64,000 bases of DNA from Paracoccus acridae (GCF_014642735.1 NZ_BMIV01000008.1:115626-179625); one strand, 5' to 3'. Shown: positions 22,899 through 32,928, counted from the stretch's first letter. Translations and numbers: made by a program. The notes: generated by a model not told the origin, from the letters alone.

Positions 22899-23639
22899 AT
22901 GACAGAACGCGCCTTCTGGATTGAAGGCGAGGATCGCCCGTCCCGCTGGCTGATCACCTGCGACCACGCGACGAACCGGGTGCCTGCCTGGGTGGGGGGC
23001 GGCGACCTGGGCATCGCCCCCGAAGACATGGCCCGCCACATCGCCTATGACGTGGGCGCGGCCGGGTTGGCGTCGAAGCTGGCGGTCCTGATGGACGCGC
23101 CCGCGATCTTTTCCGATTTCTCGCGCCTGGTGATCGACCCCAACCGGGGCGAGGACGACCCGACCCTGCTGATGCGGCTTTATGACGGGACGGTCATTCC
23201 GGCGAACAAGAACGCCGACGCGGCCGAGCGCGAACGTCGCCTGAACCGCCTGCACCGCCCCTATCACACCGCCCTTGCCAAGCTTGCGGATGGTCATCCC
23301 GACCGCTGCATCTGCGCGATCCACAGCTTTACCCCGCAGTTGCGGGGCCGTCCCCGGCGTCCCTGGCAGGTGGGGATTCTTTATTCCTATCGGGATGTGC
23401 GGCTGGGTGCGCCCCTGGTGCAGGCCTGTCGCCAGATGGGCTGGATCACCGGGGAAAACCAGCCCTATGACGGTCACCTCGAGGGTGACTCGATCGACCG
23501 CCACGCCCTGCGCCATGCCCGCCCCAACATCCTGGTCGAAGTCCGCAACGACCTCATCACGGACAAGGCCGGTCAGGCCGAATGGGCCGCCCGTCTGGCC
23601 CCCGTGATCGCAGGGACGCTGGCGGCGTCCGGGTTGTGA
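22899..23639 (+). CDS. N-formylglutamate amidohydrolase family protein
   Basis: Members of this family hydrolyse N-formyl-glutamate or related acyl amino acids with a metal ion. The protein has 246 residues from the start at 22899, which has AAGGA at a good distance; an upstream ATG at 22881 lacks a site. Conserved segments include TCDHATNRVP near the N-terminus, DFSRLVIDPNRGEDD in the middle, and AIHSFTPQ with a likely metal histidine. It is not beside other hut genes, so the name HutG is not justified. It diverges from pyk. Confidence 0.85.
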   Translation: MTERAFWIEGEDRPSRWLITCDHATNRVPAWVGGGDLGIAPEDMARHIAYDVGAAGLASKLAVLMDAPAIFSDFSRLVIDPNRGEDDPTLLMRLYDGTVIPANKNADAAERERRLNRLHRPYHTALAKLADGHPDRCICAIHSFTPQLRGRPRRPWQVGILYSYRDVRLGAPLVQACRQMGWITGENQPYDGHLEGDSIDRHALRHARPNILVEVRNDLITDKAGQAEWAARLAPVIAGTLAASGL

Positions 23640-23652
23640 TCCGGCGACACCC

Positions 23653-25917
23653 CTAGCCGCATTTGGAATGTCCGCAATGGGGACAGGTCATGCAGCCTTC
23701 GTTCATCCGCATTCCGTATTGGCCGCAATTCGGACAGGCCGGGCCAAGCGGGCGTTCGCCGACCGCCACGGCCTCGATATGAGGGTCTGATTTCAGGCCC
23801 ATCCCCTCGCCTGCCAGAAAGCCGATGGCGACCATGTGGCGTTCGATGACCCCGCCGATGGCCGCAAGGATCGAGGGGACATAGCGCCCGCCCATCCATG
23901 CGCCACCCCGGGGGTCGAAGACCGCCTTCAGTTCCTCGACCACGAAGGACACGTCGCCGCCGCGGCGGAAGACGGCGCTGATCATGCGGGTCAGGGCGAC
24001 CGTCCAGGCGAAATGCTCCATGTTCTTGGAGTTGATGAAGATCTCGAACGGGCGGCGATAACCTGCCTGCACGATGTCGTTGATGGTGATATAGATCGCG
24101 TGTTCGCTGGCCGGCCACTTCAGCTTGTAGGTCGCGCCTTCCAACGCAGCGGGGCGATCCAGGGGCTGGGTCAGATAGACGACATCGGCCCCGGTATCGG
24201 CCTGCGGAACGGTTTCGGCCTTTTCACTGACCGACAGGACGCTGCCTGTCACCTCATTCGGACGATAGGTCGTGCAGCCCTTGCAGCCCAGTTCCCAGGC
24301 GGACAGATAGACGCCCTTGAAGTCGTCGAAGGATATGTCGGCGGGGCAGTTGATCGTCTTGGAAATCGAACTGTCCACCCATTCCTGCGCCGCGGCCTGC
24401 ATGGCGACATGATCGCGGGGCGCAAGGGTCTGCGCGTTCACGAAGTGATCCGGCAAGGGGGCGTCGCCGTGCATGTCGCGCCACATCTGGACGGCGTAAT
24501 CGACGACCTCCTCCTCGGTCCGCGATCCGTCCTTCTGCAGCACCTTGCGGGTATAGGCATATGCAAAGACCGGCTCGATCCCCGAACTGACATTGCCCGC
24601 ATAAAGGCTGATCGTCCCGGTGGGGGCGATGCTGGTCAGCAGCGCGTTGCGGATGCCGTGCTGCGCCACCGCCTGCCGGACATCGTCGTCCATCCGCTGC
24701 ATGAACCCCGATGCCAGGAAGGCATCCCGGTCGAACAGCGGGAAAGGCCCCTTTTCGCGGGCCAGATCGGCACTGGCCAGATAGGCCGACCGCGCGATCG
24801 CCTTCATCCAGTCCCGCGTCTGGTCCACCGCATCCGCCGCGCCGTAACGCAGCCCCAGCATCAGCAGCGCGTCGGCAAGCCCCGTCACGCCCAGACCGAT
24901 GCGGCGCTTGGCCTGCGCCTCGTCCGCCTGCTGGGGCAGCGGGAAGCGCGAGGCATCGACCACATTGTCCATCATCCGCACCGCCACGCGGACCAGATCG
25001 TCAAGCGCCGCCATGTCCAGCCGCGCCCCCGATGTAAACGGATCGCTGACCAGCCGCGCCAGGTTGATCGACCCCAGCAGGCAGGCGCCATAGGGCGGCA
25101 ACGGTTGTTCGCCGCAGGGGTTCGTGGCGCTGATCGTTTCCGCATAATGCAGGTTGTTCTGCTGGTTGATGCGGTCGATGAAGATGACGCCCGGTTCGGC
25201 ATAGTCATAGGTCGCGCGCATGATCCGGTTCCACAGGTCGCGCGCCCGGGTTGTCCGATAAACCTTGCCGCCGAAGACAAGATCCCAGGATGCGTCGGCC
25301 TTGACGGCTTCCATGAAGGCATCGGTCACTAGGACGGACAGGTTGAACATGCGCAGCCGGGCGCTGTCCTGCTTGGCTTCGATGAAATCCTCGATGTCGG
25401 GGTGGTCGCAGCGCATGGTGGCCATCATCGCGCCGCGCCGCGACCCCGCCGACATGATCGTGCGGCACATCGAATCCCACACGTCCATGAAGGACAACGG
25501 ACCCGAGGCATCGGCCCCCACCCCCAGCACCTCGGCCCCTTTCGGACGCAGGGTGCTGAAGTCGTAGCCGATGCCGCCGCCCTGCTGCATCGTCAGCGCA
25601 GCCTCTTTCAGGGCGTCGAAGATGCCCCCCATGCTGTCCTGGATGGTTCCCATGACGAAGCAGTTGAACAGCGTGACCGACCGGCCCGTGCCCGCCCCCG
25701 CCAGGATGCGGCCCGCTGGCAGGAACCTGAAACCCTCGAGCGCGGCATAGAAGCGATCTTCCCATTCGGCCGGATTGGCCTCGACGCTGGCAAGGTTTCG
25801 GGCGACGCGGCGCCAGCTGTCTTCGACCGTCAGGTCGATCGGACGGTCCTGGGCGTCCTTCAGGCGGTATTTCATGTCCCAGATCTGTTCGGCAATGGGT
25901 GCGGCGAAACGGGTCAT
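23653..25917 (-). CDS. nrdJ: Class II (adenosylcobalamin-dependent) ribonucleotide reductase
   Basis: Reduces ribonucleotides to deoxyribonucleotides using coenzyme B12 as radical source, with or without oxygen. From the start MTRFAAPIAE (25917) it has 754 residues, shorter than the 950-1200-residue forms I know. The active-site loop NPCGEQPLPPYGAC and the C-terminal cysteine-rich tail (CPNCG, CMTCPHCGHSKCG), which re-reduces the enzyme, are both present. The frame is open 39 codons further upstream, but AGAGG is at this ATG. The 70-base leader is too short for a cobalamin riboswitch. Confidence 0.95.
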   Translation of the reverse strand: MTRFAAPIAEQIWDMKYRLKDAQDRPIDLTVEDSWRRVARNLASVEANPAEWEDRFYAALEGFRFLPAGRILAGAGTGRSVTLFNCFVMGTIQDSMGGIFDALKEAALTMQQGGGIGYDFSTLRPKGAEVLGVGADASGPLSFMDVWDSMCRTIMSAGSRRGAMMATMRCDHPDIEDFIEAKQDSARLRMFNLSVLVTDAFMEAVKADASWDLVFGGKVYRTTRARDLWNRIMRATYDYAEPGVIFIDRINQQNNLHYAETISATNPCGEQPLPPYGACLLGSINLARLVSDPFTSGARLDMAALDDLVRVAVRMMDNVVDASRFPLPQQADEAQAKRRIGLGVTGLADALLMLGLRYGAADAVDQTRDWMKAIARSAYLASADLAREKGPFPLFDRDAFLASGFMQRMDDDVRQAVAQHGIRNALLTSIAPTGTISLYAGNVSSGIEPVFAYAYTRKVLQKDGSRTEEEVVDYAVQMWRDMHGDAPLPDHFVNAQTLAPRDHVAMQAAAQEWVDSSISKTINCPADISFDDFKGVYLSAWELGCKGCTTYRPNEVTGSVLSVSEKAETVPQADTGADVVYLTQPLDRPAALEGATYKLKWPASEHAIYITINDIVQAGYRRPFEIFINSKNMEHFAWTVALTRMISAVFRRGGDVSFVVEELKAVFDPRGGAWMGGRYVPSILAAIGGVIERHMVAIGFLAGEGMGLKSDPHIEAVAVGERPLGPACPNCGQYGMRMNEGCMTCPHCGHSKCG

Positions 25918-25987
25918 AGCGGACCTCTTGGGGCAGGACAGTGGCGGATCTACAAGATATGGTCGTTCTGCCTGACCGATCAAGCGA

Positions 25988-26839
25988 TCAGATCGCCAGG
26001 CCTTGCCGCACCGCATCCTCGCAGGCACTTGCAAGGGTCTTGCGCGTCAGTCCCGCGACCGGGATCGGCTCATGCAGAACCACCGTCACCCGCCCCTGCC
26101 GCTTGGCCGCAAGCACGGCCAGCAGATGCGGTCCAAGGTCCATGTCGCCCCACCAGCCATAGAAACGCGGATCCGCGCCCCTCGGTGCCTCATACCGCGC
26201 GCTGACCGGCTGGATCGCCAAACCTTCTGGCAATGCCGGGTCCAGGAAGCCCTGGAACAGGGTCGGCTTGAAGGGCAACAGGCGCTGCCCATCGGTCGAG
26301 GTGCCTTCGGGGAAGAACAGCAGCCGGTGACCCGCCTGAATACGCTCTGCGAATTCGCGTGCCTGTGCGGATGCCAGCCGGGGATCGCGGACCACGAAAT
26401 GCGTGTCGGTCACGCGGGTCAGGATGTTGATGCCGGGCCAACCCGCGACCTCGGACTTGCTGACGAAAAAGACCGGCATGGCCGCGTTCAGCACCAGGAT
26501 GTCCAGCCAGCTTGAATGATTGGCCACCACCGCGCCAGGGCCGCGCATCGGCTTCCCCCGGCACGACCGGCGAATGCCCATGGAGGCCAGCGTCAGGCGG
26601 CATACCATCTGAACAAGCCGCCCGGTCCAGGGACGACGACGGCCGTGAAACAGCCGTTCGACCCCCCGCATCGGCAGGATCAGAAACACCCCTGCCAGCA
26701 GCACCAGAACAGCACCGCCCCCGCGCCGCAGGACGCGCAGCCAGTCGCAAAGACCCGCAGGCGGCGCGGAAGGAGGAGGCACCGCGTCGCGCCAGGTCGC
26801 CTCGGCCCGTCCCGGATCGACACGCAGGGGAAGGGTCAT
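25988..26839 (-). CDS. olsA: Lyso-ornithine lipid O-acyltransferase OlsA (PlsC family)
   Basis: Adds the second fatty acyl chain to lyso-ornithine lipid. The 283 residues contain a membrane segment (about 42-60) and the PlsC motifs NHSSWLD (H-x4-D catalytic pair) and FFPEGTS. The sequence alone could equally be a phosphatidic-acid-forming 1-acylglycerol-phosphate acyltransferase; the ATGA overlap with olsB decides for OlsA. Acts at the inner membrane. Confidence 0.85.
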   Translation of the reverse strand: MTLPLRVDPGRAEATWRDAVPPPSAPPAGLCDWLRVLRRGGGAVLVLLAGVFLILPMRGVERLFHGRRRPWTGRLVQMVCRLTLASMGIRRSCRGKPMRGPGAVVANHSSWLDILVLNAAMPVFFVSKSEVAGWPGINILTRVTDTHFVVRDPRLASAQAREFAERIQAGHRLLFFPEGTSTDGQRLLPFKPTLFQGFLDPALPEGLAIQPVSARYEAPRGADPRFYGWWGDMDLGPHLLAVLAAKRQGRVTVVLHEPIPVAGLTRKTLASACEDAVRQGLAI

Positions 26840-27645
26840 TGCGGCTGCCAGCGGCTTTCATAGAATTGCCGGTGCTTGTCCGACATCGCAGCGGTGTCCA
26901 TCAACAGGAACACATCGGTCGTGTTGAAGGCGCGGTCGATGAAGGCACCCTCGCCCACCATCCCGCCCAAGCGAAGATAGGCCTTGATCAGCGCAGGCAT
27001 CCCGGCCATCGCCTCTCGCCGGTCAAGGCGATCGGCAGGGATCAGGTCCATCCTGTGATAACCCGCAGGCAACGCCCTGGGCCGCAACTCCGCAGGCGCA
27101 AGGTGATGGTGGTGCAACCAACTGAGCGAAGGCGCCAGCATCGGAATGTCGGTGCCGTGAAAGCTGGCCACGCCGAACAGGATCTCGATCCCGTGATCCA
27201 GGACGTAATCGGCAAGGGCATTCCACATCAGGAACATCCCCGACCCGCCCCGGCTGGCCGGATCGACGCAGGACCGGCCAAGTTCCAGCACGGGGCGGCC
27301 GCAGTCGCGCAAGGGCGTCAGGTCGTATTCCGCATCGCAGTAAAATCGCCCGAACTTCGCGGCCCGATCCCCCGGCAACAAGCGATAGACCCCGACCACA
27401 TGATCCAGATCCTTTGCCGAACGGCGATTGTCGATCAGGCAAAGATGGTCCACGATGGGGTCGAATTCGTCGCGTTCCAGCCGTTTGTCGTGATCGACGA
27501 ATGGTCCGGTGCCGCCCAGTTCCTCGATGAACACCCGATAGCGCAGGCGCTGCGCCGCCAGCAGATCCTGTTCTGACACAGCCAGGCGGATGTCGAAGAA
27601 TGACGGATCGGTCTTCATGCGGGCGGCAGGGCTGGTCATGGGCAT
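26836..27645 (-). CDS. olsB: L-ornithine N-alpha-acyltransferase OlsB
   Basis: Transfers a 3-hydroxyacyl chain from acyl-ACP to ornithine, the first step in ornithine-lipid synthesis, a phosphorus-free membrane lipid. From the start at 27645 (GAGAG upstream) it has 269 residues of the GNAT-like OlsB fold, with RYRVFIEELGG near residue 40 and ELGRSCVDPASRGGS as the acyl-CoA-type core. MKTDPS at 27618 is a possible later start. The stop overlaps olsA as ATGA. In other bacteria ornithine lipids rise on phosphate starvation; I found no clear PhoB box in the 125 upstream bases. Confidence 0.9.
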   Translation of the reverse strand: MPMTSPAARMKTDPSFFDIRLAVSEQDLLAAQRLRYRVFIEELGGTGPFVDHDKRLERDEFDPIVDHLCLIDNRRSAKDLDHVVGVYRLLPGDRAAKFGRFYCDAEYDLTPLRDCGRPVLELGRSCVDPASRGGSGMFLMWNALADYVLDHGIEILFGVASFHGTDIPMLAPSLSWLHHHHLAPAELRPRALPAGYHRMDLIPADRLDRREAMAGMPALIKAYLRLGGMVGEGAFIDRAFNTTDVFLLMDTAAMSDKHRQFYESRWQPQ

Positions 27646-27770
27646 CCCGTTCTCTCTAGGCAGGGTGCCAAGGCTTTGCAACAGCGCCAAGGTTGATCGG
27701 GTCTTCGCTTTATCATGCGTCAGGCCTTGCGTGGAACAATCAAAGGTTGCAATCGTGGCGCTGAACCATT

Positions 27771-27950
27771 CTAGCTGCCCTGTGTCCAGACGATGTCCAG
27801 CGAAACCCGTCTTCCGTCGATGACCCGCTTCCCGGCTTCGGCGAAGTTGACCGTGATGCGGTCGCCGATGCGCGATTGCACCTGTCCCTCGCCCCATTCG
27901 GGTGCGCCGGGATGGCGGACGATCATTCCGGGTTCCAGGATCTCGTTCAC
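27771..27950 (-). CDS. DUF3553 domain-containing small protein
   Basis: A 59-residue protein starting with GTG at 27950, preceded by GAGGGAGAG. The sequence (LEPGMIVRHPGAPEWGEGQV, then ITVNFAEAGKRVIDGRRVSL) is a small beta-barrel-like domain, the DUF3553 family, resembling the domain found in UvrD/CarD-type proteins. Function is unknown. It diverges from chpT with only 39 bases between the two start codons, so the pair share a control region. Confidence 0.8.
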   Translation of the reverse strand: MNEILEPGMIVRHPGAPEWGEGQVQSRIGDRITVNFAEAGKRVIDGRRVSLDIVWTQGS

Positions 27951-27989
27951 GGCGGCTCTCCCTCAGTTCCACCGGAAAGGTAATGCCGC

Positions 27990-28613
27990 ATGACCCTTGA
28001 TACAACGCGCCTTGCCGCGGGCGAGCTGTCGCAGCTTCTGGGGTCGCGGCTGTGCCACGATCTCGTCTCGCCGCTGGGCGCCATCGGCAACGGGGTCGAA
28101 CTGCTGGAAATGTCGCCCGACTTCCCCGGCATCGCGGCCTGCCCCGAACTGCAGCTGATCGCGGAAAGCGTGTCCTCGGCCCGTGCGCGGATCCAGATTT
28201 TCCGGGTGGCCTTCGGCCAGGCCCAAGGTGATCAGCGCATTTCGCGCGCAGGCCTGGCGCAGCTTCTGGACGGGTTCTCGGCCCAGGGCCGGATGCAGGT
28301 TCAACTGGATGCTCAAGGGGATTTCCCGCGCGCCGAGATGCGGATGATCATGCTGGCGATGATGTGCCTTGAAACCGCGATGCCCTGGGGCGGCAAGGTG
28401 ACGGTGCTGCACGGTCCCGCGGGTTGGCGCCTGGTTGCGGAAGCCGACCGGACCAAGCAGGACGCAGCCCTGTGGGCCTGGCTTGGCGGAGAGGGGCAGC
28501 GCAATCCCCTGCCCTCGGAAGTCCATTTCCCCCTGCTGGCCGAAGCCTTGGCCGAGGCCCGTCGTCGTCCGACCTGGGAGGTGGACGAGACGGGCGCCGA
28601 GATCGCCTTCTGA
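27990..28613 (+). CDS. chpT: Histidine phosphotransferase ChpT
   Basis: Relays phosphate from the hybrid kinase CckA to CtrA and CpdR. The 207 residues begin with the helical dimerisation/phosphotransfer part containing the phospho-accepting H23 in SRLCHDLVSPLGAIGNG, followed by a degenerate kinase ATPase-like domain without nucleotide-binding boxes, as expected of the family. CckA is not in this window; CtrA and SciP are. The 3' end lies six bases from the end of convergent proA. Confidence 0.9.
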   Translation: MTLDTTRLAAGELSQLLGSRLCHDLVSPLGAIGNGVELLEMSPDFPGIAACPELQLIAESVSSARARIQIFRVAFGQAQGDQRISRAGLAQLLDGFSAQGRMQVQLDAQGDFPRAEMRMIMLAMMCLETAMPWGGKVTVLHGPAGWRLVAEADRTKQDAALWAWLGGEGQRNPLPSEVHFPLLAEALAEARRRPTWEVDETGAEIAF

Positions 28614-28619
28614 TCCGCC

Positions 28620-29879
28620 TTATGGACGGATCGTGCCGTCGCCGGTCACCAGATACTTGAAGCTGGTCAGCTGTTCCGCCCCCACGGGGCCGCGCGCGTG
28701 CATCTTGCCGGTGGCGATGCCGATTTCCGCGCCCATGCCGAACTCGCCGCCATCGGCAAACTGGGTGGACGCGTTGCGCATCAGGATCGCGCTGTCCAGA
28801 CCCGCGAAGAACCGCTGCGCCGCGCTGTCGTCTTCGGTCAGGATCGATTCGGTGTGCTGGCTGCCATGGCGGCGGATATGGGCAATGGCATCGTCCACCC
28901 CGTCCACCAGCCGCGTCGCGATGATCATGTCCAGGAACTCGCGCCCGAAATCGTCCGGCTCGGCGGGGACGGTGCCGGGGATTTTGGCCAATTCGCCCTC
29001 GGCCCGGACCTCGACGCCCGCGTCCAGCAGCGCCTGGATCAAGGCGGGTCCCTGGGAATAGGCGCGGTCGATCAGCAGGCATTCGGCCGCGCCGCAGATA
29101 CCCGTGCGCCGCGTCTTGGCGTTCAGGACCACGTTCAGCGCCTTGCCGGGATCGGCGGCGGCATCGACATAAACGTGGCAGATCCCTTCCAGATGCGCAA
29201 AGACCGGCACCCGCGCCTCGCGCTGCACCAGTCCGACAAGGCCCTTGCCGCCGCGCGGGATGATCACGTCGATCAGCCCCTGGGCCTGCAGCATCGCGGT
29301 TACGGCGGCCCGGTCGCGAGTCGGGACAAGCTGGACCGCGGTTTCAGGCAGGTCCGCCTGACGCAGACCTTCGGCCATGCAGGCATGGATGGCCTGGCTG
29401 GAATGCAGGCTTTCGGACCCCCCGCGCAGGATCACGGCATTGCCGGATTTCAGCGCCAGCGCACCCGCATCGGCGGTCACGTTGGGACGGCTTTCATAGA
29501 TCACGCCGATCACCCCGATGGGGGTGCGGACCCGCTGGATGTGCAGCCCGTTCGGACGGTCCCATTCGGCCACGACCTCGCCCACCGGATCGGGCTGCCC
29601 GGCCACCGCGCGCAGCCCGTCCTCGATCCCGCGCAGGCGGTCCGGATCCAGGCGCAGGCGGTCCAGCATCGAATCGGCTAAACCCTTGTCGCGGCCGAAC
29701 TGCATGTCCTTGTCGTTGGCCGACAGGATCCGGGCCTGGTCCCGGCTCAGCGCGTCCGCGGCCGCGATCAGGGCGGCTTGCTTCTGTTCGGCGCTGGCTT
29801 GGGCCAGTTCTATCGCGGCCGCACGCGCGGCCTTGCCCATCCGGGTGATCAGCGCGGTCGCGTCATCATGATCCGTCAT
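28620..29879 (-). CDS. proA: Glutamate-5-semialdehyde dehydrogenase ProA
   Basis: Reduces glutamyl-5-phosphate to the semialdehyde in proline synthesis. It has 419 residues from MTDHDD (29879), with the aldehyde-dehydrogenase fold, [14 protein letters not shown] near 120, and the catalytic cysteine in [12 protein letters not shown] (near 265). proB (glutamate 5-kinase), usually directly upstream, is absent; two tRNA-Asp genes stand there instead. Two further in-frame ATGs at 29891 and 29897 are less well placed. Confidence 0.95.
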   Translation of the reverse strand: MTDHDDATALITRMGKAARAAAIELAQASAEQKQAALIAAADALSRDQARILSANDKDMQFGRDKGLADSMLDRLRLDPDRLRGIEDGLRAVAGQPDPVGEVVAEWDRPNGLHIQRVRTPIGVIGVIYESRPNVTADAGALALKSGNAVILRGGSESLHSSQAIHACMAEGLRQADLPETAVQLVPTRDRAAVTAMLQAQGLIDVIIPRGGKGLVGLVQREARVPVFAHLEGICHVYVDAAADPGKALNVVLNAKTRRTGICGAAECLLIDRAYSQGPALIQALLDAGVEVRAEGELAKIPGTVPAEPDDFGREFLDMIIATRLVDGVDDAIAHIRRHGSQHTESILTEDDSAAQRFFAGLDSAILMRNASTQFADGGEFGMGAEIGIATGKMHARGPVGAEQLTSFKYLVTGDGTIRP

Positions 29880-29965
29880 GCCAGTGTCCATTCGCAATCC
29901 TCCGCCAGCGGGGTTACGTCTTAGCGGACAAGCATCGGATATGTTAGATCGAAAAAGAAGGGAAA

Positions 29966-30042
29966 TGGCGCGGTTGACGGGGCTCGAACCCGCGACCCCC
30001 GGCGTGACAGGCCGGTACTCTAACCAACTGAGCTACAACCGC
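29966..30042 (-). tRNA. tRNA-Asp (GTC), second copy in transcription order
   Basis: A 77-base gene including the encoded CCA (29966-29968). The acceptor stem pairs GCGGTTG (30042-30036) with CAACCGC (29976-29970), and the anticodon GTC is at 30008-30006. The T-arm and D-arm are canonical. The sequence is identical to the copy at 30067-30143. Confidence 0.97.
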
Positions 30043-30066
30043 GCATTTCATGGGCGATGGTGTGTG

Positions 30067-30143
30067 TGGCGCGGTTGACGGGGCTCGAACCCGCGACCCC
30101 CGGCGTGACAGGCCGGTACTCTAACCAACTGAGCTACAACCGC
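30067..30143 (-). tRNA. tRNA-Asp (GTC), first copy in transcription order
   Basis: A 77-base gene with encoded CCA, identical to its neighbour 24 bases downstream. The acceptor stem is 30143-30137 with 30077-30071. G34 makes it a queuosine acceptor and so a likely substrate of GluQ encoded at 6414-7259. Confidence 0.97.
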
Positions 30144-30151
30144 ACACTCAC

Positions 30152-30178
30152 CACCCCGACAGATCGCCCTTCGGGGTG
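30152..30178 (-). terminator. Hairpin between anmK and the tRNA-Asp pair
   Basis: An 8-bp inverted repeat, CACCCCGA (30152-30159) and TCGGGGTG (30171-30178), with an 11-base loop and no T-run. It lies ten bases after the anmK stop and could end or process that transcript before the tRNAs. Confidence 0.4.
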
Positions 30179-30187
30179 AGGGGCGGT

Positions 30188-31336
30188 TTACGCAGACCGA
30201 TCGTCGCCGTCAAGGGCGCGTCGGAAAAAATCGTGCCGCGACCGAGGATAACTGATCCGCCCCCCGCAGCAGGGCGTGGGAACGCCCGTCGTGGTTGGCC
30301 CCGACGTGGGCAATCCGCGCATCACGCGGGCCGCCAGCCAGCCGAAGGCCTGCGCCTCGAGCATGTCGCCATCAAGGCCCGCGGCCTCGACCGGTTGCAC
30401 CGCGCAGGGCAGAACCCGGGCCAGTTGCGCCATGATCGTGGGGTTGCGCCGCCCGCCGCCGCAGACCAGCACCGTGGCGGGATTTTGCGGCAGCCAGCGA
30501 AAGCCCGCCGCGACCGATCCCGCCAGCGCGGCCACCAGCGTCGCTGCGGCATCGGCATCGGGCAGCGCCTCGACCGATCCCGCAAGGCCCGCGAACTGGT
30601 CGCGGTCCAGCGATTTCGGCGGCTGCCGGTCGAAGAACCGGTGGCGCAGGAAATCGGCGACGATGCCCATGTCGGCCGTCCCGGATGCCGCAAGCCTGCC
30701 GTCCCGGTCATGGCTTTGGCGCAGCCTGCGGCGCATCAGGTCGTTCAGCGGCGCATTGGCGGGACCCGTGTCGAAGGCCAGGCAGGCGCCCGGCGATTCC
30801 GGCGCGGCGGCCTGCGGATCGACCCAGGTGATGTTGCCGACCCCGCCCAGGTTCAGGAAAGCCACCGGCTGGGCGGGCAGCAGCCCCTGCCCCACCGCCC
30901 AGGCGGCGCAGGCCCAGTGGAAGAAGGGGGCCAGCGGCGCGCCCTCGCCCCCGCGCCGCACATCCTCGCTGCGAAAGTCCCAGACGACGGGGCGATCCAC
31001 CTGCCGCGCAAGCCAGGCGCCGTTGCCCGCCTGATGCGTTCCCCGGCCCCGAGGATCATGGGCCAGCGTCTGCCCGTGATAGCCGATCAGGTCGGCCTCA
31101 GGGAAATCGGCATCCATCGCGGCATGGCTTTCGACCGAGATTGCCGCGGCATCCTGAACCCCTTCATCCCCGGGCCAGCGGCCAAGCGCGGCGTGCAGCA
31201 CCGCCGCTTCGTTGTCGGAATAGGCGCGAAAGGCGCTGCGGCCGAAACCGCCGATCCGCACGCCGTCGGTCTCGATCAGCGCCGCGTCCACCCCGTCCAT
31301 CGAGGTGCCCGACATCATTCCCAGAACCCGGATCAT
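30188..31336 (-). CDS. anmK: Anhydro-N-acetylmuramic acid kinase AnmK
   Basis: Phosphorylates 1,6-anhydro-MurNAc released in cell-wall recycling, giving MurNAc-6-phosphate. The 382 residues show the ASKHA-fold kinase signatures: [15 protein letters not shown] at the start, the [12 protein letters not shown] loop, and [11 protein letters not shown] near the C-terminus. AAGGAAGGAAAA precedes the ATG. It diverges from tyrS, as in many alphaproteobacteria. No murQ is next to it. Confidence 0.95.
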   Translation of the reverse strand: MIRVLGMMSGTSMDGVDAALIETDGVRIGGFGRSAFRAYSDNEAAVLHAALGRWPGDEGVQDAAAISVESHAAMDADFPEADLIGYHGQTLAHDPRGRGTHQAGNGAWLARQVDRPVVWDFRSEDVRRGGEGAPLAPFFHWACAAWAVGQGLLPAQPVAFLNLGGVGNITWVDPQAAAPESPGACLAFDTGPANAPLNDLMRRRLRQSHDRDGRLAASGTADMGIVADFLRHRFFDRQPPKSLDRDQFAGLAGSVEALPDADAAATLVAALAGSVAAGFRWLPQNPATVLVCGGGRRNPTIMAQLARVLPCAVQPVEAAGLDGDMLEAQAFGWLAARVMRGLPTSGPTTTGVPTPCCGGRISYPRSRHDFFRRALDGDDRSA

Positions 31337-31395
31337 CGCGCTTTTCCTTCCTTGCCCCAGCCGGTATATCCCCGGCGATCAGAAGGAAAAAGCCG

Positions 31396-32640
31396 ATGAC
31401 CTACAGCCCCAAGTCCGATTTCCTGCGCGTGATGTTCGAACGCGGCTATGTCGCCGACTGCACGGACTATGCGGCGCTGGACCAGGCGCTGCTGGACGGG
31501 CCGGTCACGGCCTATATCGGCTATGACGCGACGGCGGCGTCGCTGCATGTGGGCCACCTGCTGAACATCATGATGCTGCGCTGGTTCCAGAAGACCGGCA
31601 ACCGCCCGATCACGCTGATGGGCGGGGGCACGACCAAGGTGGGCGATCCGTCCTTCCGGTCCGAGGAACGGCCCCTGCTGACCGAGGACGCGATCCAGTC
31701 CAATATCGATGGGATGCAGCAGGTCTTTGCGCGCTATCTGGATTACGGCGACGGCCGGGCCACCATGCTGAACAACGCCGAATGGCTGGACGGGCTGAAC
31801 TATCTGGAATTCCTGCGCGACATCGGGCGGCATTTCAGCGTCAACCGGATGCTGTCCTTCGAATCCGTCAAGTCCCGGCTGGACCGCGAACAGTCGCTGT
31901 CCTTCCTGGAATTCAACTACATGATCCTGCAGGCCTATGACTTCCTGGAACTGCATCGCCGCTATGGCTGCCGGCTGCAGATGGGCGGGTCGGACCAGTG
32001 GGGCAACATCGTCAACGGCATCGACCTGACGCGCCGGGTGGATGACGCGGTGATCTGGGGCCTGACCTCGCCCCTGCTGACCACCAGCGACGGGCGCAAG
32101 ATGGGCAAGTCGGCTGGGGGTGCTGTCTGGCTCAACGGGGCGATGCTGTCTCCCTATGAGTTCTGGCAATTCTGGCGCAATACCACCGACGCCGATGTGG
32201 GCCGCTTCCTGAAGCTTTACACCGAACTGCCGGTCGAGGAATGCGACCGCCTGGGCGCGCTGCAAGGGTCCGAGATCAACGAGGCCAAGGTTCTGCTGGC
32301 CAACCAGGTCACCACCTTGCTGCACGGGGCCGAGGCCGCCGCAAGCGCCGAGGCCACTGCCCGCCAGGTCTTCGAACAGGGCGGCGCCGGCGGCGATCTC
32401 GAGGTCGCGACCATCGGCGCCGACGCGCTGACCGGCGGCATGACGGTGGCGCAACTGCTGGTCCAGACGGGCATCACCGCCTCGGGGAAAGAGGCCAAGC
32501 GCCTGATAGCCGAGGGCGGGCTGCGGCTGAACAACGAAGCCGTGTCCGACCCGCAGATGACGGTGGATGCCGCGCTGATCGGCAAGGGGCTGAAGGTGTC
32601 GGTGGGCAAGAAGAAGCACCGGATGGTCCAGGTCGGCTGA
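31396..32640 (+). CDS. tyrS: Tyrosine--tRNA ligase TyrS
   Basis: Class I synthetase that charges tRNA-Tyr. It has 414 residues with HVGH (51-54, the HIGH motif), the tyrosine-binding part around [15 protein letters not shown] (the KMSKS motif, after TTSDGR) and a C-terminal S4 RNA-binding domain. The start at 31396 follows AGAAGGA; the frame is open 85 codons upstream through the anmK start, which is not used. Length is normal. Confidence 0.97.
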   Translation: MTYSPKSDFLRVMFERGYVADCTDYAALDQALLDGPVTAYIGYDATAASLHVGHLLNIMMLRWFQKTGNRPITLMGGGTTKVGDPSFRSEERPLLTEDAIQSNIDGMQQVFARYLDYGDGRATMLNNAEWLDGLNYLEFLRDIGRHFSVNRMLSFESVKSRLDREQSLSFLEFNYMILQAYDFLELHRRYGCRLQMGGSDQWGNIVNGIDLTRRVDDAVIWGLTSPLLTTSDGRKMGKSAGGAVWLNGAMLSPYEFWQFWRNTTDADVGRFLKLYTELPVEECDRLGALQGSEINEAKVLLANQVTTLLHGAEAAASAEATARQVFEQGGAGGDLEVATIGADALTGGMTVAQLLVQTGITASGKEAKRLIAEGGLRLNNEAVSDPQMTVDAALIGKGLKVSVGKKKHRMVQVG

Positions 32641-32747
32641 TGCGTCTGCTGCATGGCAGCATTGCAAGCAGGATTGACGCTGCGTCGCAGCAATGGACAC
32701 CGTGGCATACCATCCCTATCTGTCTGCGTGGGAGGATTAATCCGACC

Positions 32748-32903
32748 ATGGAAGACAGGATAATGGAACAGAACACCGCACAACCCCTCAGCATCAGCGC
32801 CCGCAAATTGCAGGCCCAGGCCGATGCCGTGCTGGATCAGATGTTCGCGTATTTCACCCGCGAGGAAGCGCCGCGCGTGATTGAAACCCGTCGCGCCGCC
32901 TGA
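32748..32903 (+). CDS. Small hypothetical protein of 51 residues
   Basis: A short helical protein (LSISARKLQAQADAVLDQMF, residues 14-33, then AYFTREEAPRVIE). GGAGG lies 12 bases before the ATG at 32748; a second ATG at 32763 would give 46 residues. A textbook terminator follows 25 bases after the stop, so it is a separate expressed unit. I do not recognise a family, though the pattern looks like a conserved Rhodobacterales small protein. Confidence 0.6.
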   Translation: MEDRIMEQNTAQPLSISARKLQAQADAVLDQMFAYFTREEAPRVIETRRAA

Positions 32904-32928
32904 TCACGGCCAGACTGTTTGGATTTCC

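Noticed and set aside
27646..27770. PhoB box upstream of olsB
   Set aside because: Ornithine-lipid genes are often phosphate controlled, but no pair of CTGTCAT-like repeats with the right spacing was found.
29880..29965. A short gene between proA and tRNA-Asp
   Set aside because: No frame with a ribosome-binding site is present; the 86 bases look like ordinary leader DNA.
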